Shown here: positions 20,750 to 32,281 of the stretch, piece by piece
How positions within the stretch are numbered: position 1 is the stretch's first letter
How the letters are laid out: the number at the start of each line of letters is the position of its first letter
NCBI GenBank assembly: GCA_905221615.1
Contig: CAJNDT010004013.1
Span: 457,501 to 521,500 of the forward strand
DNA: 64,000 bases
Source of the DNA: Symbiodinium sp. CCMP2592
Taxonomy: Eukaryota > Sar > Dinophyceae > Suessiales > Symbiodiniaceae
Direction of reading: 5' to 3'
The notes under the pieces: generated by a model
What the model was told of the DNA's origin: nothing
The model's input: only the letters and a program-made list of their open reading frames with translations
Databases searched by the model: none
Program-made: the position numbers and the translations under genes

Positions 20750-20832
20750 TGGGTGGTTGTCAAAATTACGGTCCCTTTTTGGGTACCCTAAGTATGAGGT
20801 GCCGTATTATAATAAGGACCCACAAAGGGACT
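20750..20832. mobile_element. Family A element truncated at B8 (A6)
   Basis: Complete left end and core, but the right arm stops at CCACAAAGGGACTC, where B8 begins; the missing arm is not found beyond B8. Confidence 0.8.
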
Positions 20833-20971
20833 CTACTTGGGGGGGTCGGGGGACTTAGTAACTGGTTATTTTAGGGACTTATAAGTGCCATAACCCCAAT
20901 TAGGGTCCCTTGTTAAGGTACTTATAAGTCTACTTACTACCTACTTACTAAGTCCCCCGACCCTCCAAGTA
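20833..20971. mobile_element. Family B element, inverted core (B8)
   Basis: TACTTGGGGGGGTCGGGGG / CCCCCGACCCTCCAAGTA ends, TA borders; the internal CAGTTACTAAG arm lies in the opposite orientation to B3 and B7. Confidence 0.9.
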
Positions 20972-21070
20972 TACTATCCGGACCCAACAAACCCAGAGAC
21001 CTCTCTGAGATTTCTGTGGGCCAAGAAGCGTTGGCCCTCCGGAGTTTCCCGGTGCTGCCAATTCTTCACC

Positions 21071-21172
21071 TGGGTTTGGGGTTTAGGGTTTAGGGTTTAG
21101 GGGTTTAGGGGTTTAGGGTTTAGGGTTTAGGGTTTAGGGTTTAGGGTTTAGAGTTTAGGGTTTAGGGTTAAG
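21071..21172 (+). repeat. Telomere-type TTTAGGG array
   Basis: About fourteen units, mostly exact, running straight into A7. Confidence 0.9.
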
Positions 21173-21174
21173 GG

Positions 21175-21390
21175 TGGGTGGTTGTCAAAATTAGGGTCCA
21201 CTTTTTTGGGGGTCCCTTAAAAGGGATCTATAGGGCTCCTATAAGGGCTCCTTTAAGGGTTCCTTTAAGGGGATCTATAGGGCTCCTATAAGGTTGTCAA
21301 ACTTAGGGTCCCGTTTTTGGGTCCCTAATACAATACTGCACCTAATATGTAGGGTACCCAAAAGGGGACGATAATTTTGACAACTACCCA
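21175..21390. mobile_element. Family A composite element (A7)
   Basis: Same architecture as A3: left end, GGGATCTATAGGGCTCCTAT units, second partial left end, core, right end GACAACTACCC. No clear duplication because the left flank is telomere-like array. Confidence 0.85.
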
Positions 21391-22100
21391 CCTGAAAGCT
21401 CCACCGAAAAAATCTCGAGGTCCCTGTTTCGCATTGGGTTTAAGAAGGGATTGGGGTTTAGGGCTTCTGGGCGGTGGCTTCAAGCGCCCAAAAGCTAGTA
21501 ATACAAGATGAGTGTGGTTATAATGGTGGTAGCACTATTGGTGCTAGCGCTGATGTAGATTGCGGTGCTGGTCAACTTGGCGGTGAACATGGTAAACCTG
21601 TAGAGACGAACATGGATGTGTAAATGCACCGAGAGACCTTGCAGCATCGGATGTCCTGGCATGCGAAAACAGGCATTTGCCGAGCTGCCTGGCCTCACAG
21701 CATGCCCTTCTGTTCAAGCTGAACCAACAGAGCCCTAAACCCTAAAACCGAAGATGCACTCTCTGTTCAAGCTGGCTGAACCTACAGATCCTAGAAGTGG
21801 CTTGTTCTTTTAAGCCACATGCTCCATGCCCCCAACAACGGACTCTGAACTGCAGCACCGACAATCTGGCATGCACATTCGGATACACTTTGCAGGTGCA
21901 GAAACCAGCCGTCCAGCTAGCAATGGCCTGACGAGCAAAAGAATAGTTGATTCCTCCCTAAACCCTAAACCTCTCTTCTTCAACAACCGGGCCCCAAAAA
22001 GTTCAAACTTTCTGAGATAGAGCTAATATACAAGGCCAAAGAGTTTAAAGTTCCCCCGTTCACTATCTAAGAAACTGCTTCAACCCTAAACTGCTTCGAT

Positions 22101-22210
22101 CGGAGGCCTCAAAAGGTGGGATGAAGGTAGGTGGGATATTCCCAAAGGAGAGTCCTTATACAAGGGATCCTTGATCCTACCCACCTTCATCCCACCTTTT
22201 GAGGCCTCCG
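22101..22210. mobile_element. Palindromic element with long near-perfect arms (family O)
   Basis: Arms begin CGGAGGCCTCAAAAGGTGGG and continue ATGAAGGTAGGTGGGA, pairing over about 36 bp with two mismatches; TTCGA lies one base outside each arm. One copy here. Confidence 0.85.
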
Positions 22211-22381
22211 GTTCGACCCCAAACCCTGAAACGAAGAAGACTACGTCCCAGCTTGGTCCTCAAGGATGTTCCATATCACAAAGGGCTCCGCAGCATGCAG
22301 TGCCCCAAAAAGGCGTACCTAAGCATCGCTCCGCTTTGCGACGGCTCCAGTAGTCCGACTCTTGGAAACCTCATGCTTAAT

Positions 22382-22470
22382 GTAGGGGCCTGAATAATGA
22401 GAATAGGGTTCTGGGGCTCTTTTATACTATAACTGCAATACGGAGCCCTCATAATTGCATAGGTAATTAT
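22382..22470. mobile_element. Family E element (E5), abutting H1
   Basis: TAGGGGCCTGAATAATGAGA left end and AGGTAATTATTAA; the right terminus is replaced by the start of H1. Confidence 0.7.
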
Positions 22471-22472
22471 TA

Positions 22473-22571
22473 ACTATACTGAACTTAGAACCCTAGCAAA
22501 AATTAAAATTTTAGCTGTTTCTTAGGGATTATAATAACCAAAAACTAAAAATTATTTCTAAGTACCCCTAC
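22473..22571 (+). repeat. Family H repeat, copy 1 (interrupted downstream)
   Basis: CTATACTGAACTTAGAACCC ... TTTAGCTGTTTCTTAGGGA ... TTTCTAAGTACCCCTA. Its 3' end forms one copy of the target duplication of the retroposon that follows. Confidence 0.85.
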
Positions 22572-23384
22572 CCCCGGGCCTAGCACTCTCTTTGGGGCGG
22601 GGGTTTCTTTTGGAAAGGTGTGGACCCCGGGCGGCGGCACTAAGGGCTCTTGCCCGATGAGCACCCCCTTTCCCCCCCTCCCTTGTGCTAGGGCGACAGT
22701 GCCCTCTAGTATTCTGGCTCAACTGTTGTTGCAACTGATCCGACGATGCCGACGTCTCCACCCATCATGGGCCTGAGGACATCCAGTGTATATGTGAGGT
22801 ATTCCACGCTCATCATATGCATTAGCAGCTCCCTGGATTGCTACCTTTGTTATCGGCCTTGTTCCAGGGCTGCGCCTCTGTGCTGTTCATTGCCGCGGTG
22901 GTGTGCATGTTCATTTACTGTACCTGATTGTTGGCGTGCTCGCCCTCGGTGCTGGAACAGTGTTCCCTCTGCACATGGCGCACGCCTTTGGGTCGCCTTG
23001 TGTGTGCCCTCTGTGCATGGAGCCTCGCTCCCTCGGCACTGGCCGCACGGTTCGCCCCCTTGCAACTCTTTGCGTCTGCTGCCGGTTACTTGGTGTGTTC
23101 TTTGGCGCATACAGGCATAAGTATTATCGGTTGGTGACGTCTGGCTTGGCCTCCTGCCTGCTTTATCCCTGATCAAGGACTATGCCTCTCCGATTCTTGG
23201 GTTGAAACATGTACCTTAGTATTCTACACCGTGACCTGTCTGCACTAGCTAGTTTCTCCCCCACTTGAACTCTGGGACGGAGGGAGGCGATGACGCTTGC
23301 GGAGCCCCCCCGAGATGTTGAGAGGGACGTGGGAGGTAGGCCGCACCGTAAGTGCCGGTCGACACTCACTCACTCACTCACTCA
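22572..23384 (+). mobile_element. 0.8-kb retroposon with (ACTC)n tail
   Basis: A GC-rich block is bounded by a direct repeat TCTAAGTACCCCTA (about 22558-22571 and 23386-23399) and ends in six CACT units, the signature of target-primed insertion with a simple-repeat tail. The left part is rich in C/G runs that could fold (GGGGCGGGGG, CCCCCTTTCCCCCC). It contains overlapping short open frames but no convincing protein. It could be a SINE-like RNA copy or a 5'-truncated LINE; I cannot tell which. Confidence 0.75.
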
Positions 23385-23399
23385 CTCTAAGTACCCCTA

Positions 23400-24860
23400 A
23401 GTTAAGGCTCCTGTATGAGATGCTTGTTACTTCTATCGTTCCATCTCTCCTGAGTGCTCCTTACATCTTCCGCAGGGTTCAACCTGGTCCCATGATCCTT
23501 TAAGTAGGATTTAGGGTTAAACCCATTCCCTAAAGCTCTCCAGACATGAAAAGCCCGATTCGATTATTTTTTTCCGAGGGCCACCTCGAAACATAGAGGC
23601 TGGCGAATCTATCCCTTCAAGAGTCGGGGTTCAGGATGCAGGGATTCAGAGATTAAGGCTTAGGGTGTCAGATCGTGCTGTTGTTCTGGAAGACTTCGGA
23701 GTTTAGGGTTTAGGGCTCTCGTTCTCGGAAGACTAACGAGTCGCAGCCTCTAGGGTCTAGGACTTAGGGCTCTGGATATTGAGGTGACACATACCTTCGA
23801 CGCCTCAAAACCAAAACAGGCAATACAAAGATTCGTTGACACGTTTGAAAGAATGCCAAGCTAACTTGAGGACTTGTGATTGGTTATACGGTATGGGTCT
23901 TTTCTGTATTCCCAAAAACCAAACGAAACCCCTAAAGCCAGTGGAACTCAGATACAACTTTATGATCGTGCTCAAAGCAAGCGGCAGCCAAGCGAGAAAC
24001 AGCAACTGGCTGAGCAGGTGCAACGCTGTTGCTGCAGCCAAAGCAAAGCTCCTGCAACCGGCACTCCGACATTGAAACGGGCTTTCAGGTTTCGGTCTCA
24101 AGTGCAGAATTATACATACACATATACATACAGACATACGTACAGACATACGTACAAACCAAACATACATGCATACAATCCAAAGCCATGAACCCTCAAT
24201 CCTTGAAAGTCGCCCCAAACGCTAAACCCCTAAACCCTCTAACCCTGGACCCTAAAAACTCCGAAAGCTCTGTACGCTAAAGCCCGAACCCTATAACCAC
24301 CAAAACCCCGTAACCCCATAAACCCCGAAAGCCCTAAACCGTAGAGCCCTGAACCCTATTGCCTTACAAAAACCCCTATAACCCCGTAAACTGCAGAAGC
24401 CCTAAACCCTAGAGCCCTGAACCCTATAATATAACCCCCAAAACCCCATAACCCCATAAACCCCAAAGCCCTGCAGGGGAAGGCTCAAAAGCTTCGTCCC
24501 CGTGAGATTCAAGACTCCACCCATTGAAGATCGCTAGGTCTAAACACCAAGCTCTGAGCCCTAAGCCCCAAACACTTAAGGAACCCCTGAACCCCCCAAA
24601 ACAAAACCTTAAGATTCGAGCCCTGAACCCTATACCTCAAAGGAACCTCTTAACCCTAAACCTTAACCCCTAACCCCTGAACCCTATACCCTTAAAGAAA
24701 GAGACTGGCGTACTAAAGAAAACCCTGGAACCCTAAACCTTCACCCCTAACCCCTAAGCCCTATACCCTTAAAGGAAACCCTGAAACCCTAAACCTTAAC
24801 CCCTAAACCCTAGACCCGAAACCCTGAAAGAAACCCCTCAAACCCGAAACCCCCAAGACC
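23400..24860. other. No supported exon; simple repeats and CCCTAAA-like sequence
   Basis: A lone family B right end (CCATGATCCTTTAAGTAGG) is at about 23491-23510, an ACATACATACAG-type microsatellite at 24110-24175, and dense AACCCCTAAACCC-like sequence from 24220 to 24860. Minus frames at 23820-24080 have some protein-like stretches that I could not place. Confidence 0.45.
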
Positions 24861-24864
24861 AAAC

Positions 24865-24935
24865 CCTGCGGGTCCAGCAAGAACTTCGCATGCAGGAGCG
24901 TTGCCAGATGCAACTCTGCCATGGGATCAGGCTGC
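24865..24935 (-). CDS. GH47 exon (most 3' found)
   Basis: Reads QPDPMAELHLATLLHAKFLL then DPQ. It aligns with the 'GDP..AE.......L....P.GL' stretch after the LEF motif. Acceptor GGAAG|G lies at the outer edge of element C6; donor CAGG|GTTTGG. Confidence 0.6.
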
Positions 24936-26754
24936 CTTCCCCAGAGACTCCATTATCCCTTAACTAGGGAGTTTACCTTCAATTATAGTAGGATCCTTAA
25001 TCTGATTTAAGGAAAAATCCTGAATTAAGGGAGAATGGAGTCTCTGGGCTTAGCTTCCGAAACCACTTTTTAAGGCTGCGGTTTGGGGGGAGGGTGGTTT
25101 TAGAGGTTTAGGGGCTAATTTAGGGGTTCAGGGGTCAGGGGTTTAGGGTTTTGGGGGTTCAGGGGTTTAGGGGTTTCGCGGTTTAGGGGTTTAGGGCTTT
25201 AGGGGTTTACGGGTTTACGGTTTGGGGTTTCGGTGTCTACGGGTTTGGGGGGGTTTATGAGGGGTGATGCAATCCAAATCCCCCCGAAATCAAAGCCGAC
25301 AACTCCCGAATCCCTCAGCCCCAAATCCTTAACCATAAATCCCAAATCCAAACCCTGCGTCCTAAAAAATTCACGAACCTGGAAGCGAGAAAAGTTTGCA
25401 GTCGTGTGGCTCTGGCTTAGCCAGGGCAAGCTGCATTTTTTCGTAGACCGCCTCAGGGGCTCGAGGGGAGGCAGATGATCATCCAAAAACAGCAGTTGGA
25501 GGGTTCAGAAATTGGGGTCTGGGTTTAGGCTGAAAGGCAAAACTAGTGCTTCTTACAAGTCTGCTAATTACTTTCTAGATCCTGTCAGGTTCTAGGTCAG
25601 TGCAGTGCCAGACAGCCAGCACTGCATGGCTTGCCCGAGAGCCCACCACCCTGATGTTAGTAAACATTTCCTAAGGAATTACTGGCCACGCGGCTCGCTG
25701 AATTCCAGCTCCAAACAACTAGTTTCTGCTTGGCGGTTCAAGATATGCTCAACTACTGTAAAACTGTTGTAAGCGACAGCTAGAGGGGGGAGGGCTTGTA
25801 CAGCTAGTGCACGAGTGCAGCGTTTATTCGATGTCTAAACCCTGAGTTCTGAACGCTCATAAACCCTATATAGGCCAGGCCCTGTACCCCTCCCCCTAAG
25901 CCCCTACAACCTAAACCCTCCCTAAACCCCTAAACCCCTAAACCCCTAAACCCCTAAACCCCTCAACCCTAAACCCCTAAACACTAAACCCCTAAACCCG
26001 GAACCCTAAACCCCTAAACCCTAAATATAATGGTCAAAGAGACTCCGAAAGACCCACCAACCCCAAAAGCACCCAACACCCGCAGAGCCCTGAGGCTTGG
26101 GGTTTGGAGTTTTGGGGGTTTAGGTTTTAGCGTTTAAGGTGTTGTTTAGGGTTTAGGGACTAGGGAACCGAAGATGTTGAGAGTATTGTCTCATGGTCCG
26201 AATCCCAAACCCCAAACCCTAGGCGCCTCATTCAGCTTCCCCAATTTCGAAGAAGCCTGAGACTCAGAGGTGCGTGGTTGTGTTGAACGTCGTTTAGGTT
26301 CATGGTTGGAATAGGATTAAAAATGTAAATTAATATTCCATATTGGGTTTAAGTGCCCATAAAAAACATAAAATGTTACCCGACTATGACAAAGGTTAAG
26401 GTTCAGGGTTCTTTCAGGGTGTGTAGGGGAGTTAGGGTGTGGGGCTTGAGGCTTTAGGGCTTAGGGTTCTGGGGCTTAGGGGTTTCAGGGTCCCATATCT
26501 TGTGAGTGATTCTAACGTTCGCAGGATTTAGGCTTAGGCAGTGTAATGTAGCGAGTTGCTGCAAGGCTCCGCCAGAGCACAAACTTGACTTTTCGTAGCC
26601 CCGACCTGAAAACAACTCGATCCTCTCTCGAGTCCGTCATGGTTTCTGGCTGTATATCTGTATCTATAATCTATAATCTATATTTGTATCTATATGTACA
26701 CATGTATATACCAGTAAAGTAGGTGTAGTGTGGTGTGAGTGTGTGTATATATAC

Positions 26755-26789
<35 letters not shown>

Positions 26790-29700
26790 TATGTATACAT
26801 GCACATGTTAGTGTGTGCACGGAGAATACAGTATGTATATTATAGTATATAACGCATTCCTGCATGCATAGTGGATTGGAGACAACAGCCTGCTTACTGA
26901 AACCGCCACGTGCAGTCAAAGGTCCGACATTGCAGCTCCCACACACACAGCGGACCTGAGCGTATGCACAGGAAGATCCGCACGAGGGTTTAATATGAGG
27001 TCAAAATAACAAGTACTGATGTCCATGTGAGGACCCCATGTAGTTTTACAGGATATAGCCCAACATGCTGAATCATTAAGCCGTCAGGGTTTTGAGGTGT
27101 CCGTGGCATACATAAAAACGAAGCCACCAATCTCGGAACTGCATTCTGCAACACCTCTGGGTGCAAGACAAAATTCTCGCGGAGATCGAATAAGCAGAAC
27201 TGGAGGACATCGATCTGTCCTGAATATGACAAATAGCACATGCACAATGGTGTGGAATGATGCACAGTGAAAGGAGATCCAACGGAAGACACTGGTATCC
27301 TACAATGCGAGATATCATGAAAGATCATGAGGTGACAAGTCGCAACCTTTGTATACAGCGTAACAATATGCAATAAACTCGAACATGCTGAACCCTAAAC
27401 CCTGTATGAACCCTAATCCCCAACCCTAAACCCTAAACCCTGAATCCTAAACCCTAAACCCTAAACCCTGAATCCTAAACCCTAAACCCTGAACCCTAAA
27501 CCGTGAACCCTGAACCCTAAACCCTGAAGCCTAAACCCTGAAGCCCAGTCCCCGCCCCAAAAAACTGCGTTCCATCCTTGATGCTCTCGTGCCTGACATC
27601 CAGCAAGGCATCGAGGAGTCCTGGAAGCTTAGGGTTTAGGGTTTAGGGCTTAGGGTTTCGCGTTTAGGGCTTAGGGTTTAGAGTTTAAGGGTGAGGAGTC
27701 CTGGAAGCAGAGATTCAGAGCTTTTTGGGGGTCAGGCTTCCCTTAACCTCAAGGACCTTAATAATTAGAATAGGGTTCCTTTTAAAGGTTCGTTTAAGGG
27801 TGCTATAAGGGATTTAGGGGTAGTAGGGCAGTTTAAGATTCGGGGCTTGGGGTTAAGGCCAGTTTAGGCTACTCCGAAAGCCAAATGCACCTTAATCCAC
27901 AAGGAAATGACTTATGAAAATGAGGGGGAGTCCAGCAAATATAGTGGTCGGGGAAGTCTTACTCTAACGATGTCAGGAGTACTCCTTACCTTCAGGGTTC
28001 GTTGGATTGCTATGAGTTGGTTTCTCCGACTTCAGGTGTTTAACTGCCGTTGTGAAGATTTCGGGGCCGGAAAGCTTTTGGGTATTTGCCTTCTTCCGGG
28101 CTCTTCCATGGAACCATAAAAGTTTAGGGTTTAGGGCTTTGGAGTTTAAGGGTTCAGGGTTTAGGGGTGGCTTTAGGATTTAGGGCCCTACTGGACCTCA
28201 AGGTTCGATCTTGAATTCCGAACCTGACTTACAGCTTCGGCATGTTATGCGTGGGTAGGGCTTGATAATCAATAAAGCAAAAGACAGGTATGCGTGAAGA
28301 CCGCAAAGTGTTGGTGGGGCTCCGGCCATGGTTCATAGAGTTCAAACGTTTCGCGTGCAGGTTTAAGGGTCCGTGCACAACCCTGCCTGAAGGGCTGAGG
28401 GTCTGGAGGTAATGATTTGGGTTGGGTCAATGACAGCACTGGCACTCCAACAATCTGCGGGGCAAGACGTGGCAAATCAGGAAGACGAAGCAAGATGAAA
28501 GACAGGCAAATGCCGTGACGGAAAGGTGATAACAGAAGTATCGTCGTCTGACCTAGATAGATCAGGCTTATTGAGACTGCCCATCCACATAGCATGTCTA
28601 ATGTGAATCTCTACTCTCGTCTCCACCCCATCCCTCTCTCATTATCAAAGCTGTCCTCCTCATCATATGCGTACCCAGTAGACTACTGTGTAACCTGCAA
28701 TACTCACTACCTTCATCATCGTCACCACCACCATCATCATCATCAAGCCCATCATCACCAGCACAATCATCACAATCACCGTCATCATGAACACCATCCA
28801 AAGCCGTCCTCATCCCCGTTTGAAAAAATGTAGGTCATCAGAATCGTAGTCACCGTCATGTCGCCAGTGTTCAACGCAAGCTATTAACTCGCAACCCCAT
28901 AGTGGCCTGATGCGAGCTCCAACGGGCTCGTAAACAGCAAATCATCACACGCCCCACATGGGAAGCTTACACCTGCGAGGGCTTTGGGTTTAAGGGACGG
29001 AGCAGCCAGCGTTTAGGTCCAGGCTTCAGATCTTCTACATTCTGGTATTGGGGCCCCAAAAACTCCAGGAGAATTCTTTGAGGAAGAGTCTTCATGATCC
29101 TTCACTGAGACCCGAGACCTCTTACACCTCCGTAAGTTGGGGGAAGCCGGCGGGCTGTCAAACTTGCAGAGATTGCGGGTTAGGGATTTGGGGCCCCCTA
29201 TGTCCCACAACCTCAAGCCGAGATCGGCCTATATTGTAGGTAGCGCCACAACAGGAACCCCAAGGAATAGCATTGGTAATTATGCAGACCTATGTTACAT
29301 GACAAACCCTGAAGCGAAATATATGTGGGGGCCTGGATGATTGGTTGGGGTTTTGGACGCAATGATATTGATGATTTAATCATTCAGACTCACCAGTCAG
29401 GCCGGGTGTCGGATTAAGTATCCACGACTGCAGTAAAAAAATTGAAAGCATTGGGAACTTCTGCATCTCGTAGTCACTTGGTCATCGTTCAGCTTTCATG
29501 TTTCTGTGATTCGTCTTGCTCAAGCTGATCAACCTCTCAAAATATAACATTGAAAGCCTGCCACAATTCGTGCAAGAACAGTCTGCACGTGATGCCGCAA
29601 CCATGAAAAACCTTGTAACCTCAACTTCCAATCACCAGCCGCGGCCACACACAGCTTAAACTCAAAATCCACAAAAATCTCAAACTGAAGAACTTCATGA

Positions 29701-32217
29701 AAACAAACTGCGAACTCTCTAAACCCCTATTAAATACTTATGGAACCCCATGCAACCCAGCAGAAAACCCGAAGAGACCCTTGTACCACCTTAACCCGCG
29801 AGCCCATCCACCCAAAGTTTCGATGAGCCCCAGCCTGGTGTATCCCAAACTCGCAGCCGGTTGCGTGGCGACACCTGGGTTTATAGGGTTTTATAGGGTT
29901 TAAGGTTTATAGGGTTTATAGGGTTTATAGGGTTTATAGGGTTTATAGGGTTTATAGGGTTTATAGGGTTTATAGGGCTTATATTGTTTATAGGGTTTTT
30001 AGGGTTTATAGGGTTTATAGGGTTTTGGGTTTAATAGGGTTTATGGTTTAGGGTTTATAGGGTTTAATAGGGTTTAGGGTTTAGGAATTAGGGTTTCAGG
30101 CTTGGGTGTAGTCCTCAAGTTTTGGTTTGCTGCAGGCGTGCGGACAGACTCCTGCATAGTAAGTACAATCCATCAGACGGGTCTAGGCGAGTATTGCCGT
30201 AGAAAGTTTAGGCTTTTAAATTTAGGGTTTAAGAGTTTGGAGCATAGGGTCCACGGTTTAGGGTTTCAGGGTTTGGGTGTTAAGAGCTTGGGCAGCTTCA
30301 GCAGCAACCCTGCCAGCCAAGGGCCGCGAAAGAACTCTGCGCAACTTTCCCAGCCTAAATCCTGAACGCTAGACCCTAAACCCTAAGCGCTAAACCTAAA
30401 CCCTAAGCCCTCAAGAAAGTGATAAATAAGAAATGCCTTCTTTGTTTGTAACCACAGCTACGGTCTCAGCCCGGCCCAACACCCCGATCCCAAAATCAAA
30501 AAGAAGTTGCAAAGGAAACATTCACGATAATTGGCGTGTCTGTTTGGTCGGAAGCCTCGCAGACGGCCGACACAAGAGCCACCAAACCCGAGCTCTTTTT
30601 TGGTTCGGAAGCCACACAGACAGCCGACTCAAGAGCCACCAAACATAAGGACGTTTTTGCTCCAGAAGCCAGGCAGACAGCCGATTCAAGGATCGTTTAA
30701 TCGGAAGCCAAGCAGACGGCCGATTCACAAGCCACCAAACTCAAGGACTTTTCTGTTCGGAAGCCACGCAGACAGCCGATTCAAAGGACACCGAACCCAA
30801 GGTTGTTTTGTCCAGAAGCCACACAGACGGCCGACTCAATGAACTCAAAATCTCAGACAGTGGGCAGTCAGGAAGCCTACACAATCAACGCAAGATGAAG
30901 AAGCATGAGTCCGATGAGACGCAGACACAGAATGCGGTAACATGACGTGGCCACATCAAGATTTCTGCCTACGTCTTTGGGCACCTACATGGAGGTACGT
31001 GAATAAATGAATAAACTTATGAGGCCCGCCACGCATGTACCAAAGCAGAGGTGAGTAAACACATGACCGGGCCATCACACACCAAAACGACTGAACAAGC
31101 AGTTGCGGCCTTCACGGACGCCTTCCTGAGCAGATCTTATATGCTGATGGTGGAGCCGGGGCCACCAGATGCAAGTGGGCCTTCCCGGGAAAACGCTGCT
31201 GCGAGAGAAAGGTGTTGTCCTTGCTGAAATCTCGGCCAGCACCCACGGAAAGCTTGTCAGGGCTTGGCCCGCTTCAGAATTCGAGCTGCGTCTCCAGAAG
31301 CCACGACCAAGACGCGATTTCTCGTCTGCACCGACCTCCTGGGCCAGAGGCTGCCGAAACAAAATCATCAGCAGCATGGTTCAGAGCCATTCTCTCTGCT
31401 TCTTCGCAAGACGGCGCCAGCTGCTGCAGAGAGCGGATTTCTCGGCTTGGCAGCCGTACCATGCCAGCAACAACAGAGCGTCCTGGGAAGTTTGGGGGCT
31501 GAAGGCAATAATTTTATGGGGTCTTGCAGAGATGTTCTAAAACCTGTCACTGTTCTGCAATCAACAAGCGCTAGAGTTCTGAGAAGAGTCGGAGTCAAAC
31601 GCGCGTGAGCACCGCTTCGTGGGAGCCCAAGGCCATGCGTAAGTCGACAGCTGAGGAAGCCGCGCCACTTCTGTTAAATAGCACACACGCCCAGCTGGGC
31701 CAGGCAGATCAGCCTTGCCCCCAGCCCTCCAGGCAGGCGGCTTAGGGTTTAGGGTTTATACTTAAAGGACTTAGTAAGTAGGGTTATAAGTAGGTTAAAA
31801 TTAGGATAAAACCCACTAATAACCTACTTACTAAGTCCCATGATCCTCTAAGTACCCCCAAAACTCTTGTAGAATCCCTATAGTAACCCTTATAGATCCC
31901 TTTAAGGAGCCCTTTAAGGAACCCTAGGCCTTACTTACAAAGCCCCATGATCCTCTAAGTAGGGTTTGGGGTTTGGGGTTGCCCAGACCCAGGCTCGAGC
32001 CACAGCCCAGCTCCAGCCCCCCTCCCCCGGCCCACCGATGCAAAAGCACGATTTAGGGTTTAGGGTTCAGGGTTTAGGGTTTAGGGTTTAGGGTTCAGGG
32101 TTTAAGGTTTAGGGTTTCGGGTTTAGGGTTCGCCAGCGCAGTTTTTGGACTGCGCAAGGCGCCCTGTGCACTTTTGCCGGAGCGAAGCGTTACATCACGA
32201 TGACGATACCGATATCT

Positions 32218-32281
<64 letters not shown>

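Noticed and set aside
22746..23176. Protein-coding gene in the 0.8-kb retroposon
   Set aside because: Four overlapping frames of 69-124 codons, none with a recognisable motif; the borders fit a retroposon better.
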